64,000 nucleotides of DNA from Zoogloea sp. LCSB751 (GCF_002028455.1 NZ_MWUM01000011.1:1-64000), one strand, 5' to 3'; counted from the first letter of the stretch, positions 29,182-42,287 are shown. Numbers and translations: made by a program. The notes: generated by a model from the sequence alone, not told the origin.

Positions 29182-32100
29182 GATCTTCGGCTTTGGTGTG
29201 AAAGGCCAGCATGAGTTTCAATCCACGTCCGTTATTGCTAACGGACGAATCCCTGGTCGGTGCCTCCGCTCATGCAGCGCTGCCGAGATGTTTCAATCCA
29301 CGTCCGTTATTGCTAACGGACGAATCTTGATAGAGGTGGCGGTGTCGTCCGCGGCACTCAGTTTCAATCCACGTCCGTTATTGCTAACGGACGAATCCTT
29401 CTGGCGGGTCTGGAGCTCGCTACCAAGGCTGAAGTTTCAATCCACGTCCGTTATTGCTAACGGACGAATCTATTGATTGGAGGTAGTCCATGCCAAAGTA
29501 TTAGGTTTCAATCCACGTCCGTTATTGCTAACGGACGAATCACTGTCATTCCCGCTGGCACACTTGCTCAGGACACGTTTCAATCCACGTCCGTTATTGC
29601 TAACGGACGAATCCTATGGAGGGGCTGGCAAAGTCCTCCAAAACCGATGTTTCAATCCACGTCCGTTATTGCTAACGGACGAATCCAGTCGCTTCTCGGA
29701 ACCCACTCTCCCCACTGCTTGTTTCAATCCACGTCCGTTATTGCTAACGGACGAATCTACCGGTCAGGTAACGCATTTCATCGCTCACCTCGTTTCAATC
29801 CACGTCCGTTATTGCTAACGGACGAATCGGCTGGGGTGGTGACGGTGATTGGCCTGGCGGAGTTTCAATCCACGTCCGTTATTGCTAACGGACGAATCCC
29901 CGTCGCCGGGCGGCAAGGTGCAGGTGGTGCGGGTGTTTCAATCCACGTCCGTTATTGCTAACGGACGAATCCCGACAAGATGAAGTCATCCGGCACAGCC
30001 TCATGGTTTCAATCCACGTCCGTTATTGCTAACGGACGAATCTGAAAAATGGGGATTAAACATGGTGATCACTGACGTTTCAATCCACGTCCGTTATTGC
30101 TAACGGACGAATCCCTGCTGGCCGAGTTCTGCGGCCTGGGTGAGATGGTTTCAATCCACGTCCGTTATTGCTAACGGACGAATCGTCCGTCCGCAGCCGC
30201 TTCCACTGCAACCACTTGTAGTTTCAATCCACGTCCGTTATTGCTAACGGACGAATCTCATCATGGCTTGGGGCTCCATCCGAATGCTTGAGTTTCAATC
30301 CACGTCCGTTATTGCTAACGGACGAATCTCCATGACAAACGACACACGGATTTTTTCCGAGGTGTTTCAATCCACGTCCGTTATTGCTAACGGACGAATC
30401 CGAGGCCGAGCTCAACGGCCGTTCGCTGAACGCGGTTTCAATCCACGTCCGTTATTGCTAACGGACGAATCTCGCGGGGCTACAAGTGGGCGCGGAAGGG
30501 CAGCAAGTTTCAATCCACGTCCGTTATTGCTAACGGACGAATCCTCATCTCGGGATCAGGAGCGGGGGTAAAGATCATGTTTCAATCCACGTCCGTTATT
30601 GCTAACGGACGAATCTCCGCGAGGCCGAGATTTTCCTGGATGTCCCACAGTTTCAATCCACGTCCGTTATTGCTAACGGACGAATCGTGTCCACTACAGA
30701 TGATTCAGTAAACGCGTCATCGTTTCAATCCACGTCCGTTATTGCTAACGGACGAATCTCCTTCATTCGTCAGCTTCGGGCCGCCGCCAACGTGTTTCAA
30801 TCCACGTCCGTTATTGCTAACGGACGAATCCGTCTCGCGCTGCAGGTCTTTGAGCAATGCCAGCCGTTTCAATCCACGTCCGTTATTGCTAACGGACGAA
30901 TCCAGAAGGGTATTATTCATTCTCTGCGGATGAACTTGTTTCAATCCACGTCCGTTATTGCTAACGGACGAATCGTGCTCATGTCGCGAGACTCGGCGGC
31001 CCCCTATCGCGGTTTCAATCCACGTCCGTTATTGCTAACGGACGAATCGCCTGGCGAATCCGGATACAACCCGCTACTGCCTGTTTCAATCCACGTCCGT
31101 TATTGCTAACGGACGAATCGGCCAATACGCAATGTTTCCGCCCCGACAAAGCGGTTTCAATCCACGTCCGTTATTGCTAACGGACGAATCGCAATGCGCG
31201 ACGCTCTCGATGCGACGATTTCTGTTTCAATCCACGTCCGTTATTGCTAACGGACGAATCAGCCCTGGCTATCCCGCGCTGCTCGGCAGCAGGTTGTTTC
31301 AATCCACGTCCGTTATTGCTAACGGACGAATCCGTGTGATCGATATCGCTCACAGCTCCGATCACAGTTTCAATCCACGTCCGTTATTGCTAACGGACGA
31401 ATCTGATGTGCAGAAGCAGATGTTCGCGCAGCACGCTGCGGGTTTCAATCCACGTCCGTTATTGCTAACGGACGAATCAGAGGGTGGCCGGGAATGCGTA
31501 GGCCTGACCGCGGTTTCAATCCACGTCCGTTATTGCTAACGGACGAATCTCACAGACGGACACGCCACCGGGATCACGAACGCAAGGTTTCAATCCACGT
31601 CCGTTATTGCTAACGGACGAATCGTCGAGGCCGAGGTGCGCGTGAGTGTGCCACTGACGTTTCAATCCACGTCCGTTATTGCTAACGGACGAATCCCCGC
31701 GTAGCGATCGAATATGTGTGGGCTCCAGCTCGTTTCAATCCACGTCCGTTATTGCTAACGGACGAATCAAACGCGGCACCCACACGACCCTTATTCCAGT
31801 CGTCGTTTCAATCCACGTCCGTTATTGCTAACGGACGAATCCGCCATGAAGAAAGCAGTGCCCATGCCCATCGACGGTTTCAATCCACGTCCGTTATTGC
31901 TAACGGACGAATCACGCGGTAGGCGACGATGTCGGTGCCGCGCTGTTTGTGTTTCAATCCACGTCCGTTATTGCTAACGGACGAATCGTTGTCGGCTCCA
32001 GTACGCCCGGGTTTTCAAAGCGGTTTCAATCCACGTCCGTTATTGCTAACGGACGAATCTCGTTCCCTCGGTGTAATAAAATCAAATTCTATGGTTTCAA

Positions 32101-35100
32101 TCCACGTCCGTTATTGCTAACGGACGAATCGCTTCGGATGGTTTCCTGAGCAGCAAGGAATGTGATGTTTCAATCCACGTCCGTTATTGCTAACGGACGA
32201 ATCCCCGACAGCCCGCACGCTGGGTGCGCCGAGATCGGTTTCAATCCACGTCCGTTATTGCTAACGGACGAATCGCGAAGAGGCTGCGCGGCAGTTCGAG
32301 TTTCAGGAGTTTCAATCCACGTCCGTTATTGCTAACGGACGAATCGTAATCAGGCCATTGATCGAGGTCCGAACCTCTTGTTTCAATCCACGTCCGTTAT
32401 TGCTAACGGACGAATCTGCTGAGGCTTCCTGCGCCGTTGATCCGCTGAGCCGTTTCAATCCACGTCCGTTATTGCTAACGGACGAATCGCATGGCGACTA
32501 CCGGCAATTCAACCGGAGTGTCCGTTTCAATCCACGTCCGTTATTGCTAACGGACGAATCCAGGGACTGTTTGCAACGTTCCGCCTATTTGCGCAGTTTC
32601 AATCCACGTCCGTTATTGCTAACGGACGAATCCCGGCAAGGCCATGAAACAACTGGTCGTCGATGTGTTTCAATCCACGTCCGTTATTGCTAACGGACGA
32701 ATCCCAGCCGGCCGCGCCCAGCGCAATTGATGCAAAAAGTTTCAATCCACGTCCGTTATTGCTAACGGACGAATCTTGCAGACCTGGCGGACCCCGATGA
32801 GCTGTGGCAGGTTTCAATCCACGTCCGTTATTGCTAACGGACGAATCATCGGTGAGTTGGGTAACATCGATGTCTCCGGCCTGGTTTCAATCCACGTCCG
32901 TTATTGCTAACGGACGAATCTCTTCGATCTCGTTGTCTGGATGCGGGGTCCTAGTTTCAATCCACGTCCGTTATTGCTAACGGACGAATCATCAGCACGC
33001 TCTTCTTCTCATCGAGAGCCCGCTGTTTCAATCCACGTCCGTTATTGCTAACGGACGAATCGCAATGGCCGTGCACCAGCTCCAGCGTATTGCCGGGTTT
33101 CAATCCACGTCCGTTATTGCTAACGGACGAATCCACGGCACGCCCGTCGTCCAGATGGCATTGGCAACGTTTCAATCCACGTCCGTTATTGCTAACGGAC
33201 GAATCGACTGCGTGATGGCTCTTTGCGACGCCTCCATCGGTTTCAATCCACGTCCGTTATTGCTAACGGACGAATCCTGGCCACCACGACATGCTGGAGC
33301 TCGAAAGCCTGGTTTCAATCCACGTCCGTTATTGCTAACGGACGAATCGCCGATGATGGTGATGCTTCAGCAAGGGGGGCAGCTGTTTCAATCCACGTCC
33401 GTTATTGCTAACGGACGAATCTTGAGCCGGGGGCGGATGAGACGCGGCAATACCAGTTTCAATCCACGTCCGTTATTGCTAACGGACGAATCACACCGCA
33501 CTCGGATCAGCTGACGGCCCTGGTGCTGTTTCAATCCACGTCCGTTATTGCTAACGGACGAATCTTCGAGAGGTCAAGCATGACGGGCGAGGCAATCATG
33601 TTTCAATCCACGTCCGTTATTGCTAACGGACGAATCAGCCGACGATGTGGATCTTCTCGACGCTGTGCAGGTTTCAATCCACGTCCGTTATTGCTAACGG
33701 ACGAATCCTGCTTCTTGCGAGGCGGAGAACGGAGAAAATGATGTTTCAATCCACGTCCGTTATTGCTAACGGACGAATCGCTGGTTGACGCGGCTGTGCG
33801 TGCCACCGACGAAGAGTTTCAATCCACGTCCGTTATTGCTAACGGACGAATCATCCGGGCCTGCTGCGGGACCATCCTCCTTTGTAGTTTCAATCCACGT
33901 CCGTTATTGCTAACGGACGAATCTTGCCGCTGCAGGGTTTTCTGCTCCCCGTTACAAGTTTCAATCCACGTCCGTTATTGCTAACGGACGAATCGTGGAG
34001 CTGGTCGAGCAGGTCGTTGTGCTTGGGCACGTTTCAATCCACGTCCGTTATTGCTAACGGACGAATCGCAAGTTATTCGCGGGGTGTGGGCGCAGGCATT
34101 TGCTGTTTCAATCCACGTCCGTTATTGCTAACGGACGAATCGACAAGTCGGCCCCGATCCAGCATGAAATGACCGTGTTTCAATCCACGTCCGTTATTGC
34201 TAACGGACGAATCTGAGCAGGCTGGAGACAAGCGCCTGCCCCGTCAGGTTTCAATCCACGTCCGTTATTGCTAACGGACGAATCGCCTAGCGATTTGCGC
34301 ATGCGCGGGGCGGATTGCAGTTTCAATCCACGTCCGTTATTGCTAACGGACGAATCGAGGGCTAGGCATTAAAATTTACAGCTTACATGGTTTCAATCCA
34401 CGTCCGTTATTGCTAACGGACGAATCGCACAAATTCCTGCCGTTTCTGTTGTAGGCGATTTTGTTTCAATCCACGTCCGTTATTGCTAACGGACGAATCA
34501 CTATCGGAGTTCGCGTATTTGAAAATAACACCATGTTTCAATCCACGTCCGTTATTGCTAACGGACGAATCTATGCAATCATGCCTATTCCTCTCGCAGC
34601 TTATCAGTTTCAATCCACGTCCGTTATTGCTAACGGACGAATCAACCGGGGGACGAGGAAAGCTATTGCGCATTTTTGTTTCAATCCACGTCCGTTATTG
34701 CTAACGGACGAATCTTGTAAAAATCAGGGTTAAAGATGAGGGATTTGGAGTTTCAATCCACGTCCGTTATTGCTAACGGACGAATCTCAGTTTCTTATTT
34801 CATGTGACGAACCGAAAAGGGTTTCAATCCACGTCCGTTATTGCTAACGGACGAATCCAAAAGGGGCCAAGCTGGAATTGGATGATATAAAGTTTCAATC
34901 CACGTCCGTTATTGCTAACGGACGAATCGCAATACTGCGCAGGCCATTGCTGGCATTAACTCGTTTCAATCCACGTCCGTTATTGCTAACGGACGAATCG
35001 TTTTCTTGAATGACAAAAATGTCGTTTTTCAAAAGTTTCAATCCACGTCCGTTATTGCTAACGGACGAATCTGTCGATAAAATTTTCGATCAGCGGCGCT

Positions 35101-38100
35101 ATCTGTTTGTTTCAATCCACGTCCGTTATTGCTAACGGACGAATCTCGTCGCCAAAGCCGAAGAAACCGGCTCTCTTGTAGTTTCAATCCACGTCCGTTA
35201 TTGCTAACGGACGAATCTAAGGGCGAAAAGTTTTCTGCGATGATTAAAAATGTTTCAATCCACGTCCGTTATTGCTAACGGACGAATCGCCCGGCCACCA
35301 GCGAGATGCGGGTGATGTCCGAGGTGTTTCAATCCACGTCCGTTATTGCTAACGGACGAATCCTTCCGCCGCTCTATTGGCCATGGCCTAGACCGTCGTG
35401 GTTTCAATCCACGTCCGTTATTGCTAACGGACGAATCCCGCGAGGATCTGGCCAAGCTGCTGAGCGAGCTGGAAGTTTCAATCCACGTCCGTTATTGCTA
35501 ACGGACGAATCTAAAGAAACTATGCCGTGGCGAAAGTGTATTATGGTTTCAATCCACGTCCGTTATTGCTAACGGACGAATCCGTGCATAAGCTTCGCCC
35601 TAGACGCCGAAGTGATGTTTCAATCCACGTCCGTTATTGCTAACGGACGAATCATCCTGTCGGAGATGGATATATTGAGCTAGTTGGCGTTTCAATCCAC
35701 GTCCGTTATTGCTAACGGACGAATCCGGCCGCTCCTGCACGTTCTGGATCCGCCAGCAATGTTTCAATCCACGTCCGTTATTGCTAACGGACGAATCCAA
35801 CGGTCAGCAAACCCGATGTCGTGTCAATTGTCGGTTTCAATCCACGTCCGTTATTGCTAACGGACGAATCGGTGTCAAGGAGCGTGACCGGCAGCATCTG
35901 AACCTGTTTCAATCCACGTCCGTTATTGCTAACGGACGAATCTTACTTACCTCGCTGCTCAACAAAAAACTGGAGAGTTTCAATCCACGTCCGTTATTGC
36001 TAACGGACGAATCCCTCGCCATCGACGAGCGGCGCCACGTCCTGTGCAATGTTTCAATCCACGTCCGTTATTGCTAACGGACGAATCATGTTCGGGAGCG
36101 CGTAGACAACGGCATTGCGGGAGTTTCAATCCACGTCCGTTATTGCTAACGGACGAATCGTAGAAGTCGTACCCCAGCGGCGCAGTCCCAGTAGGTTTCA
36201 ATCCACGTCCGTTATTGCTAACGGACGAATCATCCGGGATTTCCATCGACAGCCAGGTCTTAACGTAGTTTCAATCCACGTCCGTTATTGCTAACGGACG
36301 AATCGCTGTCGCCCATGCTCATCGGGCCACACATCACTGTTTCAATCCACGTCCGTTATTGCTAACGGACGAATCATCAGCTGCGGGTCGGCAGCAGGAT
36401 CACTTCGACGTTTCAATCCACGTCCGTTATTGCTAACGGACGAATCCCGAGGCCGCGTGATGATCGTCGATGAGCCGATCCCGTTTCAATCCACGTCCGT
36501 TATTGCTAACGGACGAATCATTTACATTGCTCTGCACTAGCACTAAGAATATTTGTAGTTTCAATCCACGTCCGTTATTGCTAACGGACGAATCTATGCT
36601 AAGAGATACAGTGTAGTAACAGAGTACAGTTTCAATCCACGTCCGTTATTGCTAACGGACGAATCTCGCGCATGCCCGGGGCTGGGGCGACATCAAGGTG
36701 TTTCAATCCACGTCCGTTATTGCTAACGGACGAATCGCCAGACCGAAGCCAAGGCAACCGCGCAGCACGAGTTTCAATCCACGTCCGTTATTGCTAACGG
36801 ACGAATCGTAGTCCAAGTGCTGTTTCAGGTGCTTCTTGTCACGTTTCAATCCACGTCCGTTATTGCTAACGGACGAATCTCTCGAGCTCCTCGGTGGCCA
36901 GCAACCGCAACCTGTTTCAATCCACGTCCGTTATTGCTAACGGACGAATCGTCGCGCACGCGATTCTTCTTCGCTTTGACGGGCGTTTCAATCCACGTCC
37001 GTTATTGCTAACGGACGAATCGCGACTTCGTTGCCGACATGCCTCGCCAGTTGCAGGACGTTTCAATCCACGTCCGTTATTGCTAACGGACGAATCGTGT
37101 TTCTTGACAGCGTCTTCCGCTTTTAGCGTGCGGTTTCAATCCACGTCCGTTATTGCTAACGGACGAATCCCTCAACGGACTGCCGAGTTTTCGTAAGCCC
37201 TACGGCGTTTCAATCCACGTCCGTTATTGCTAACGGACGAATCTTGCAATGCCTCCAATGTTCTATTGATCCAGCCGAGCAGGTTTCAATCCACGTCCGT
37301 TATTGCTAACGGACGAATCTCCAGCTCGTGGCCGCGCTTCATGGCCCAGGTCTCGTTTCAATCCACGTCCGTTATTGCTAACGGACGAATCGCCACGATC
37401 TGGTTGCCCTGCACATCGGACACCGAGTTTCAATCCACGTCCGTTATTGCTAACGGACGAATCCCGCGCTTCGCAGCAGGCTTCGAGCTGGCTGTTGATG
37501 GTTTCAATCCACGTCCGTTATTGCTAACGGACGAATCAGTCGGCCCGTAGCGGGTCGGAGATATCGATGGTGTTTCAATCCACGTCCGTTATTGCTAACG
37601 GACGAATCCTGCCTGCGCCGCGTATCCAGCGATATGGCGGACGTTTCAATCCACGTCCGTTATTGCTAACGGACGAATCTTCCGACATTTGGCAAAATTT
37701 TGGAGCAAATTAAATGTTTCAATCCACGTCCGTTATTGCTAACGGACGAATCTGGACACGGGCGCTGATCCTTCCGCCGCCCTTCTTGTTTCAATCCACG
37801 TCCGTTATTGCTAACGGACGAATCACTGGAAAATTTGAGCCTCAAGTTCAAATTGTGCGGTTTCAATCCACGTCCGTTATTGCTAACGGACGAATCTCGC
37901 CGCCTCGGGAGTGTCGATTAATATTCAAGTTATGTTTCAATCCACGTCCGTTATTGCTAACGGACGAATCCAATATTGACCCATGCTTCACCGACAGCAG
38001 TTTGCGTTTCAATCCACGTCCGTTATTGCTAACGGACGAATCTTGGACGGCGGGTTTTTCTATGGAGCACAGAATTGTTTCAATCCACGTCCGTTATTGC

Positions 38101-41100
38101 TAACGGACGAATCAATGTGCGCCAGGACAAGATCAGCGCCGATATCCGGTTTCAATCCACGTCCGTTATTGCTAACGGACGAATCGCGCTGGGATCGACA
38201 AGGCTATCGCCTCCCTCACGTTTCAATCCACGTCCGTTATTGCTAACGGACGAATCGCTGGACACAATTTTCACGGACGGGGTTGGGATGGTTTCAATCC
38301 ACGTCCGTTATTGCTAACGGACGAATCAGACCATCGAAACCGTCATTCATAACCACACGTATGTTTCAATCCACGTCCGTTATTGCTAACGGACGAATCG
38401 CCAGACGTGGGCACGCCTCGTCCAGGCAGAGGTGGTTTCAATCCACGTCCGTTATTGCTAACGGACGAATCCCGAGACGGCCACGAGATAGGGATCACCT
38501 CCTTTCCAGTTTCAATCCACGTCCGTTATTGCTAACGGACGAATCGTCAGACCCGCCGCCGCCACCTTGCGGCAGCACCACGTTTCAATCCACGTCCGTT
38601 ATTGCTAACGGACGAATCCGCTGCGTCGCTCGGGTTGGCCGCATCACAAACAAGTTTCAATCCACGTCCGTTATTGCTAACGGACGAATCGACGGCGACC
38701 GGGCTTTGACACCCGTGCCAGCTGCAGTTTCAATCCACGTCCGTTATTGCTAACGGACGAATCGGCGTCACCCCCAACGCCTCAAACCTGGCGGTGGTAT
38801 CGTTTCAATCCACGTCCGTTATTGCTAACGGACGAATCCCCACAGCAGGTTCGCTACCTAAGCGACCCAATGTTTCAATCCACGTCCGTTATTGCTAACG
38901 GACGAATCATGGGTGCGGCGTCGAGCACGGCATCGGCGATGCGTTTCAATCCACGTCCGTTATTGCTAACGGACGAATCGATTCTCCTTCCCTCCTATAT
39001 ACAGCGATCTACAAGTTTCAATCCACGTCCGTTATTGCTAACGGACGAATCCGAAGGCACTCCTGGCACAGACCGTTGTCGCGGGTGTTTCAATCCACGT
39101 CCGTTATTGCTAACGGACGAATCCTCACAAGCGCCTTTGCAATGTGGCATCTCGTCGAGTTTCAATCCACGTCCGTTATTGCTAACGGACGAATCATGTC
39201 CTTCGCGTAGTAATTGCCCTCGGTGGACACCTGTTTCAATCCACGTCCGTTATTGCTAACGGACGAATCAGCTGCAGCTGCTGGAACCGTTGCCCGGCCT
39301 GGTTGTTTCAATCCACGTCCGTTATTGCTAACGGACGAATCCTTTGACGGGCGAATCCAAGGCAATACCGACCAGCGGTTTCAATCCACGTCCGTTATTG
39401 CTAACGGACGAATCGTGCGCAGGCCTGTCGCCAAGTACGATACGAGAGGGTTTCAATCCACGTCCGTTATTGCTAACGGACGAATCCGGTGACGTAGACA
39501 TCGGGTTCGTTGACCCAGCGGGTTTCAATCCACGTCCGTTATTGCTAACGGACGAATCGCAGCCTCTCTTGCAAGCTGCAGTTGCTGCCACTTGTTTCAA
39601 TCCACGTCCGTTATTGCTAACGGACGAATCGCGATGGCGAACCGGGAGTTGGGCGAGCAGGTTGCGTTTCAATCCACGTCCGTTATTGCTAACGGACGAA
39701 TCCGGAGTCGGCCACGGGGCAGCCCCTGCTACTCGGTTGTTTCAATCCACGTCCGTTATTGCTAACGGACGAATCAATGTACCCGCTGTGGCAGCAGGCC
39801 CAGCAGGCGTCCGTTTCAATCCACGTCCGTTATTGCTAACGGACGAATCTCCTTGTACTCGGCCATCTTGTCGGCCACAGCTTTGTTTCAATCCACGTCC
39901 GTTATTGCTAACGGACGAATCGCTGCGTGTGCAGCGCATCGGTGCTACTGTACTCGAGTTTCAATCCACGTCCGTTATTGCTAACGGACGAATCCCGGCG
40001 CCCAGCTCGATCACCATCGTCTGCGTGGTGTTGTTTCAATCCACGTCCGTTATTGCTAACGGACGAATCGCTTGGGCGCGTTGGGGTCGGCGTTGGCTTC
40101 GGTGAGTTTCAATCCACGTCCGTTATTGCTAACGGACGAATCCACGCGCTCAATCGAATACTGGCCGCCATTGATGCGGTTTCAATCCACGTCCGTTATT
40201 GCTAACGGACGAATCCAATCAGTCTTTCGCGAGCCAGTCGCGAACAAGCTGTTTCAATCCACGTCCGTTATTGCTAACGGACGAATCTCTGGTTGTGGCG
40301 CTTGTTGCCCTTATTACGGTCCTGTTTCAATCCACGTCCGTTATTGCTAACGGACGAATCAACGCTCCGACCACCGACTGCTCGGCCTCCACCGAGTTTC
40401 AATCCACGTCCGTTATTGCTAACGGACGAATCACCGCAGCGCTGTAGTCGTCGCTGGCGTCAGGCGGTTTCAATCCACGTCCGTTATTGCTAACGGACGA
40501 ATCGGACTGGCGAAGTGCCTCGTTTTCCAGCTCGGGCGGTTTCAATCCACGTCCGTTATTGCTAACGGACGAATCGCCATGACCGTCAACGCCAGCATGG
40601 CTACCACCTGTTTCAATCCACGTCCGTTATTGCTAACGGACGAATCTGACCAGCTTCCCGGATTCGGCCAGATCCTTCATGTTTCAATCCACGTCCGTTA
40701 TTGCTAACGGACGAATCCATCAGGGCCGTCCGGCGGCGCCTGGGAGTCCACAGTTTCAATCCACGTCCGTTATTGCTAACGGACGAATCTCATCGGTGCT
40801 GCGGTGACATTGTGGACTAGCGAAAGTTTCAATCCACGTCCGTTATTGCTAACGGACGAATCTTCCCGACTGTTTGATCGGCCGCGCAGGCATAGCGGTT
40901 TCAATCCACGTCCGTTATTGCTAACGGACGAATCCCTCCCCGAAGCCTGCCTAACCGTCATGTCGCAGGTTGTTTCAATCCACGTCCGTTATTGCTAACG
41001 GACGAATCTCGAGGACATCGAGCTGTTGGACACGGCGTGGCAGGTTTCAATCCACGTCCGTTATTGCTAACGGACGAATCCTGTGCTGGGGCTGGACTGC

Positions 41101-41800
41101 CATGCAGGCCGCGAGGTTTCAATCCACGTCCGTTATTGCTAACGGACGAATCCGAAGAGCGCGAGCGCAATCGCCGGATGGCTGAGGTTTCAATCCACGT
41201 CCGTTATTGCTAACGGACGAATCCCTGGGCCGGGTCGAACCCGTTACAGAGCTCGGTCTTGTTTCAATCCACGTCCGTTATTGCTAACGGACGAATCCTC
41301 ATGCACTTCTTCGGATCACGGCCTGAGAACACGTTTCAATCCACGTCCGTTATTGCTAACGGACGAATCCAGCCGGATAAGGGCAATTCGCGACAGCTCG
41401 GAAAGTTTCAATCCACGTCCGTTATTGCTAACGGACGAATCCATGGGCACCACGCCGGAGAGGGCCGCCACGATGACGTTTCAATCCACGTCCGTTATTG
41501 CTAACGGACGAATCAGCGACCACACCGGGAGCTCCTGCCCCTTTTAATTGTTTCAATCCACGTCCGTTATTGCTAACGGACGAATCCGGCTTCGAGGCGG
41601 CGCAAGGCAGCAGCACGGTCGTTTCAATCCACGTCCGTTATTGCTAACGGACGAATCCTGGATATCCGCTACTACATCCGAATAGTCGAACGTTTCAATC
41701 CACGTCCGTTATTGCTAACGGACGAATCGTGGACGCGCCAAGGCGCTGCACGCGGGACCAAGGGTTTCAATCCACGTCCGTTATTGCTAACGGACGAATC
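29145..41800 (-). CRISPR. Type I-C CRISPR array, 175 intact repeats plus a degenerate terminal repeat
   Basis: Counting every repeat start gives 175 intact 37-bp repeats, the first at 29215-29251 and the last at 41764-41800. One degenerate repeat lies at 29145-29181, so there are 175 spacers. The start-to-start distance is 70-76 bases (mean about 72.1), giving spacers of 33-39 nt, mostly 34-36. On the plus strand the repeat begins GTTTCAATCCACG and ends CGGACGAATC. The intact repeats look identical by eye. The leader and cas2 lie at the high-coordinate end and the decayed repeat at the other, so transcription runs on the minus strand. The crRNA-strand repeat is GATT, a 9-bp stem (CGTCCGTTA/TAACGGACG) with a GCAA loop, then the 11-nt handle TGGATTGAAAC typical of I-C. 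Confidence 0.99.
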
Positions 41801-41986
41801 CCTTCGCGCGCAAAAGTCTGATCCGTCACGGGAAAAAGTCCGCTTTGCGCGAACCTGCGCGTGAAGTGTGGTGACGGATGTTCCATGGAAAGGTTCTGTT
41901 TTGTCTTACTGCTTTGAATCAACAACTTGGTGTTCGCGCGAACCTGCCGGGAAAATCCTGGGCACTAGGGGGTCGCGCCAGAGATG
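41801..41986 (-). promoter_or_regulatory. CRISPR leader between cas2 and the array
   Basis: A 186-base non-coding stretch between the cas2 stop and the first repeat, where array transcription and new-spacer integration should be directed. It holds several ordered elements: GCGCGAACCTG twice (41847-41857 and 41936-41946); a perfect 12-base palindrome GTTCGCGCGAAC (41932-41943); a 9-bp inverted repeat ATCCGTCAC / GTGACGGAT (41821-41829 and 41871-41879) spaced by 41 bases; and an IHF-consensus match. I see no convincing sigma70 -10/-35 pair. Function is inferred from position. Confidence 0.85.
41917..41929 (+). promoter_or_regulatory. Candidate IHF binding site in the CRISPR leader
   Basis: AATCAACAACTTG matches the IHF consensus WATCAANNNNTTR at every defined position. 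IHF bends leaders to guide spacer integration in type I-E and I-F systems. Its use in type I-C is less established. The site is about 117 bases from the first repeat, farther than in type I-E, so a role in transcription is also possible. Confidence 0.5.
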
Positions 41987-42277
41987 TTACAGCACCAGCG
42001 GCCCGTTGAAGTCGGTGGCGCGGAAGGTACCGTGTTCGCGTACTTCAGAGCCGCGGCTTTCGGGGAGGCGGTAGAGGCGGAGATTATCTTCGGACAACTC
42101 GATTTCGGCGAGGAGTTCCCGTTCGAGGGTTTCGAACTGCATCAAGTTGACCTGGCATTCGAAGACGGATTTCTGGACGCGCTGGCCGATGCCTTCGCAG
42201 ACCTTGGCGACGCGGCGCAGGCGTCGGCGGCCGGCTTTGGTTTCGGTATTCACGTCGTAGCAGACGATGACGAGCAT
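41987..42277 (-). CDS. cas2: CRISPR-associated endonuclease Cas2
   Basis: Cas2 (96 residues), with Cas1 the core of the spacer-integration complex. It opens [12 protein letters not shown], with the conserved Asp after the first strand. It continues with [20 protein letters not shown], the typical ferredoxin-fold dimer signature, and DNLRLYRLP. It begins 10 bases after the cas1 stop and is the last cas gene before the leader. Confidence 0.97.
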   Translation of the reverse strand: MLVIVCYDVNTETKAGRRRLRRVAKVCEGIGQRVQKSVFECQVNLMQFETLERELLAEIELSEDNLRLYRLPESRGSEVREHGTFRATDFNGPLVL

Positions 42278-42287
42278 GGCGGTGCTT

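Noticed and set aside
29165..41616. Many open frames across the array encoding repeated peptides (FNPRPLLLTDES, FQSTSVIANGRI, DSSVSNNGRGLK).
   Set aside because: They are translations of the 37-bp repeat in different frames and on both strands. The repeat has no stop in these frames, so chains arise without coding meaning.
29145..41800. Reading the array on the plus strand, with its leader at the low-coordinate end.
   Set aside because: The decayed repeat is at 29145-29181, cas2 and the structured non-coding leader are at the other end, and only the minus strand gives the ATTGAAAC handle of type I-C.
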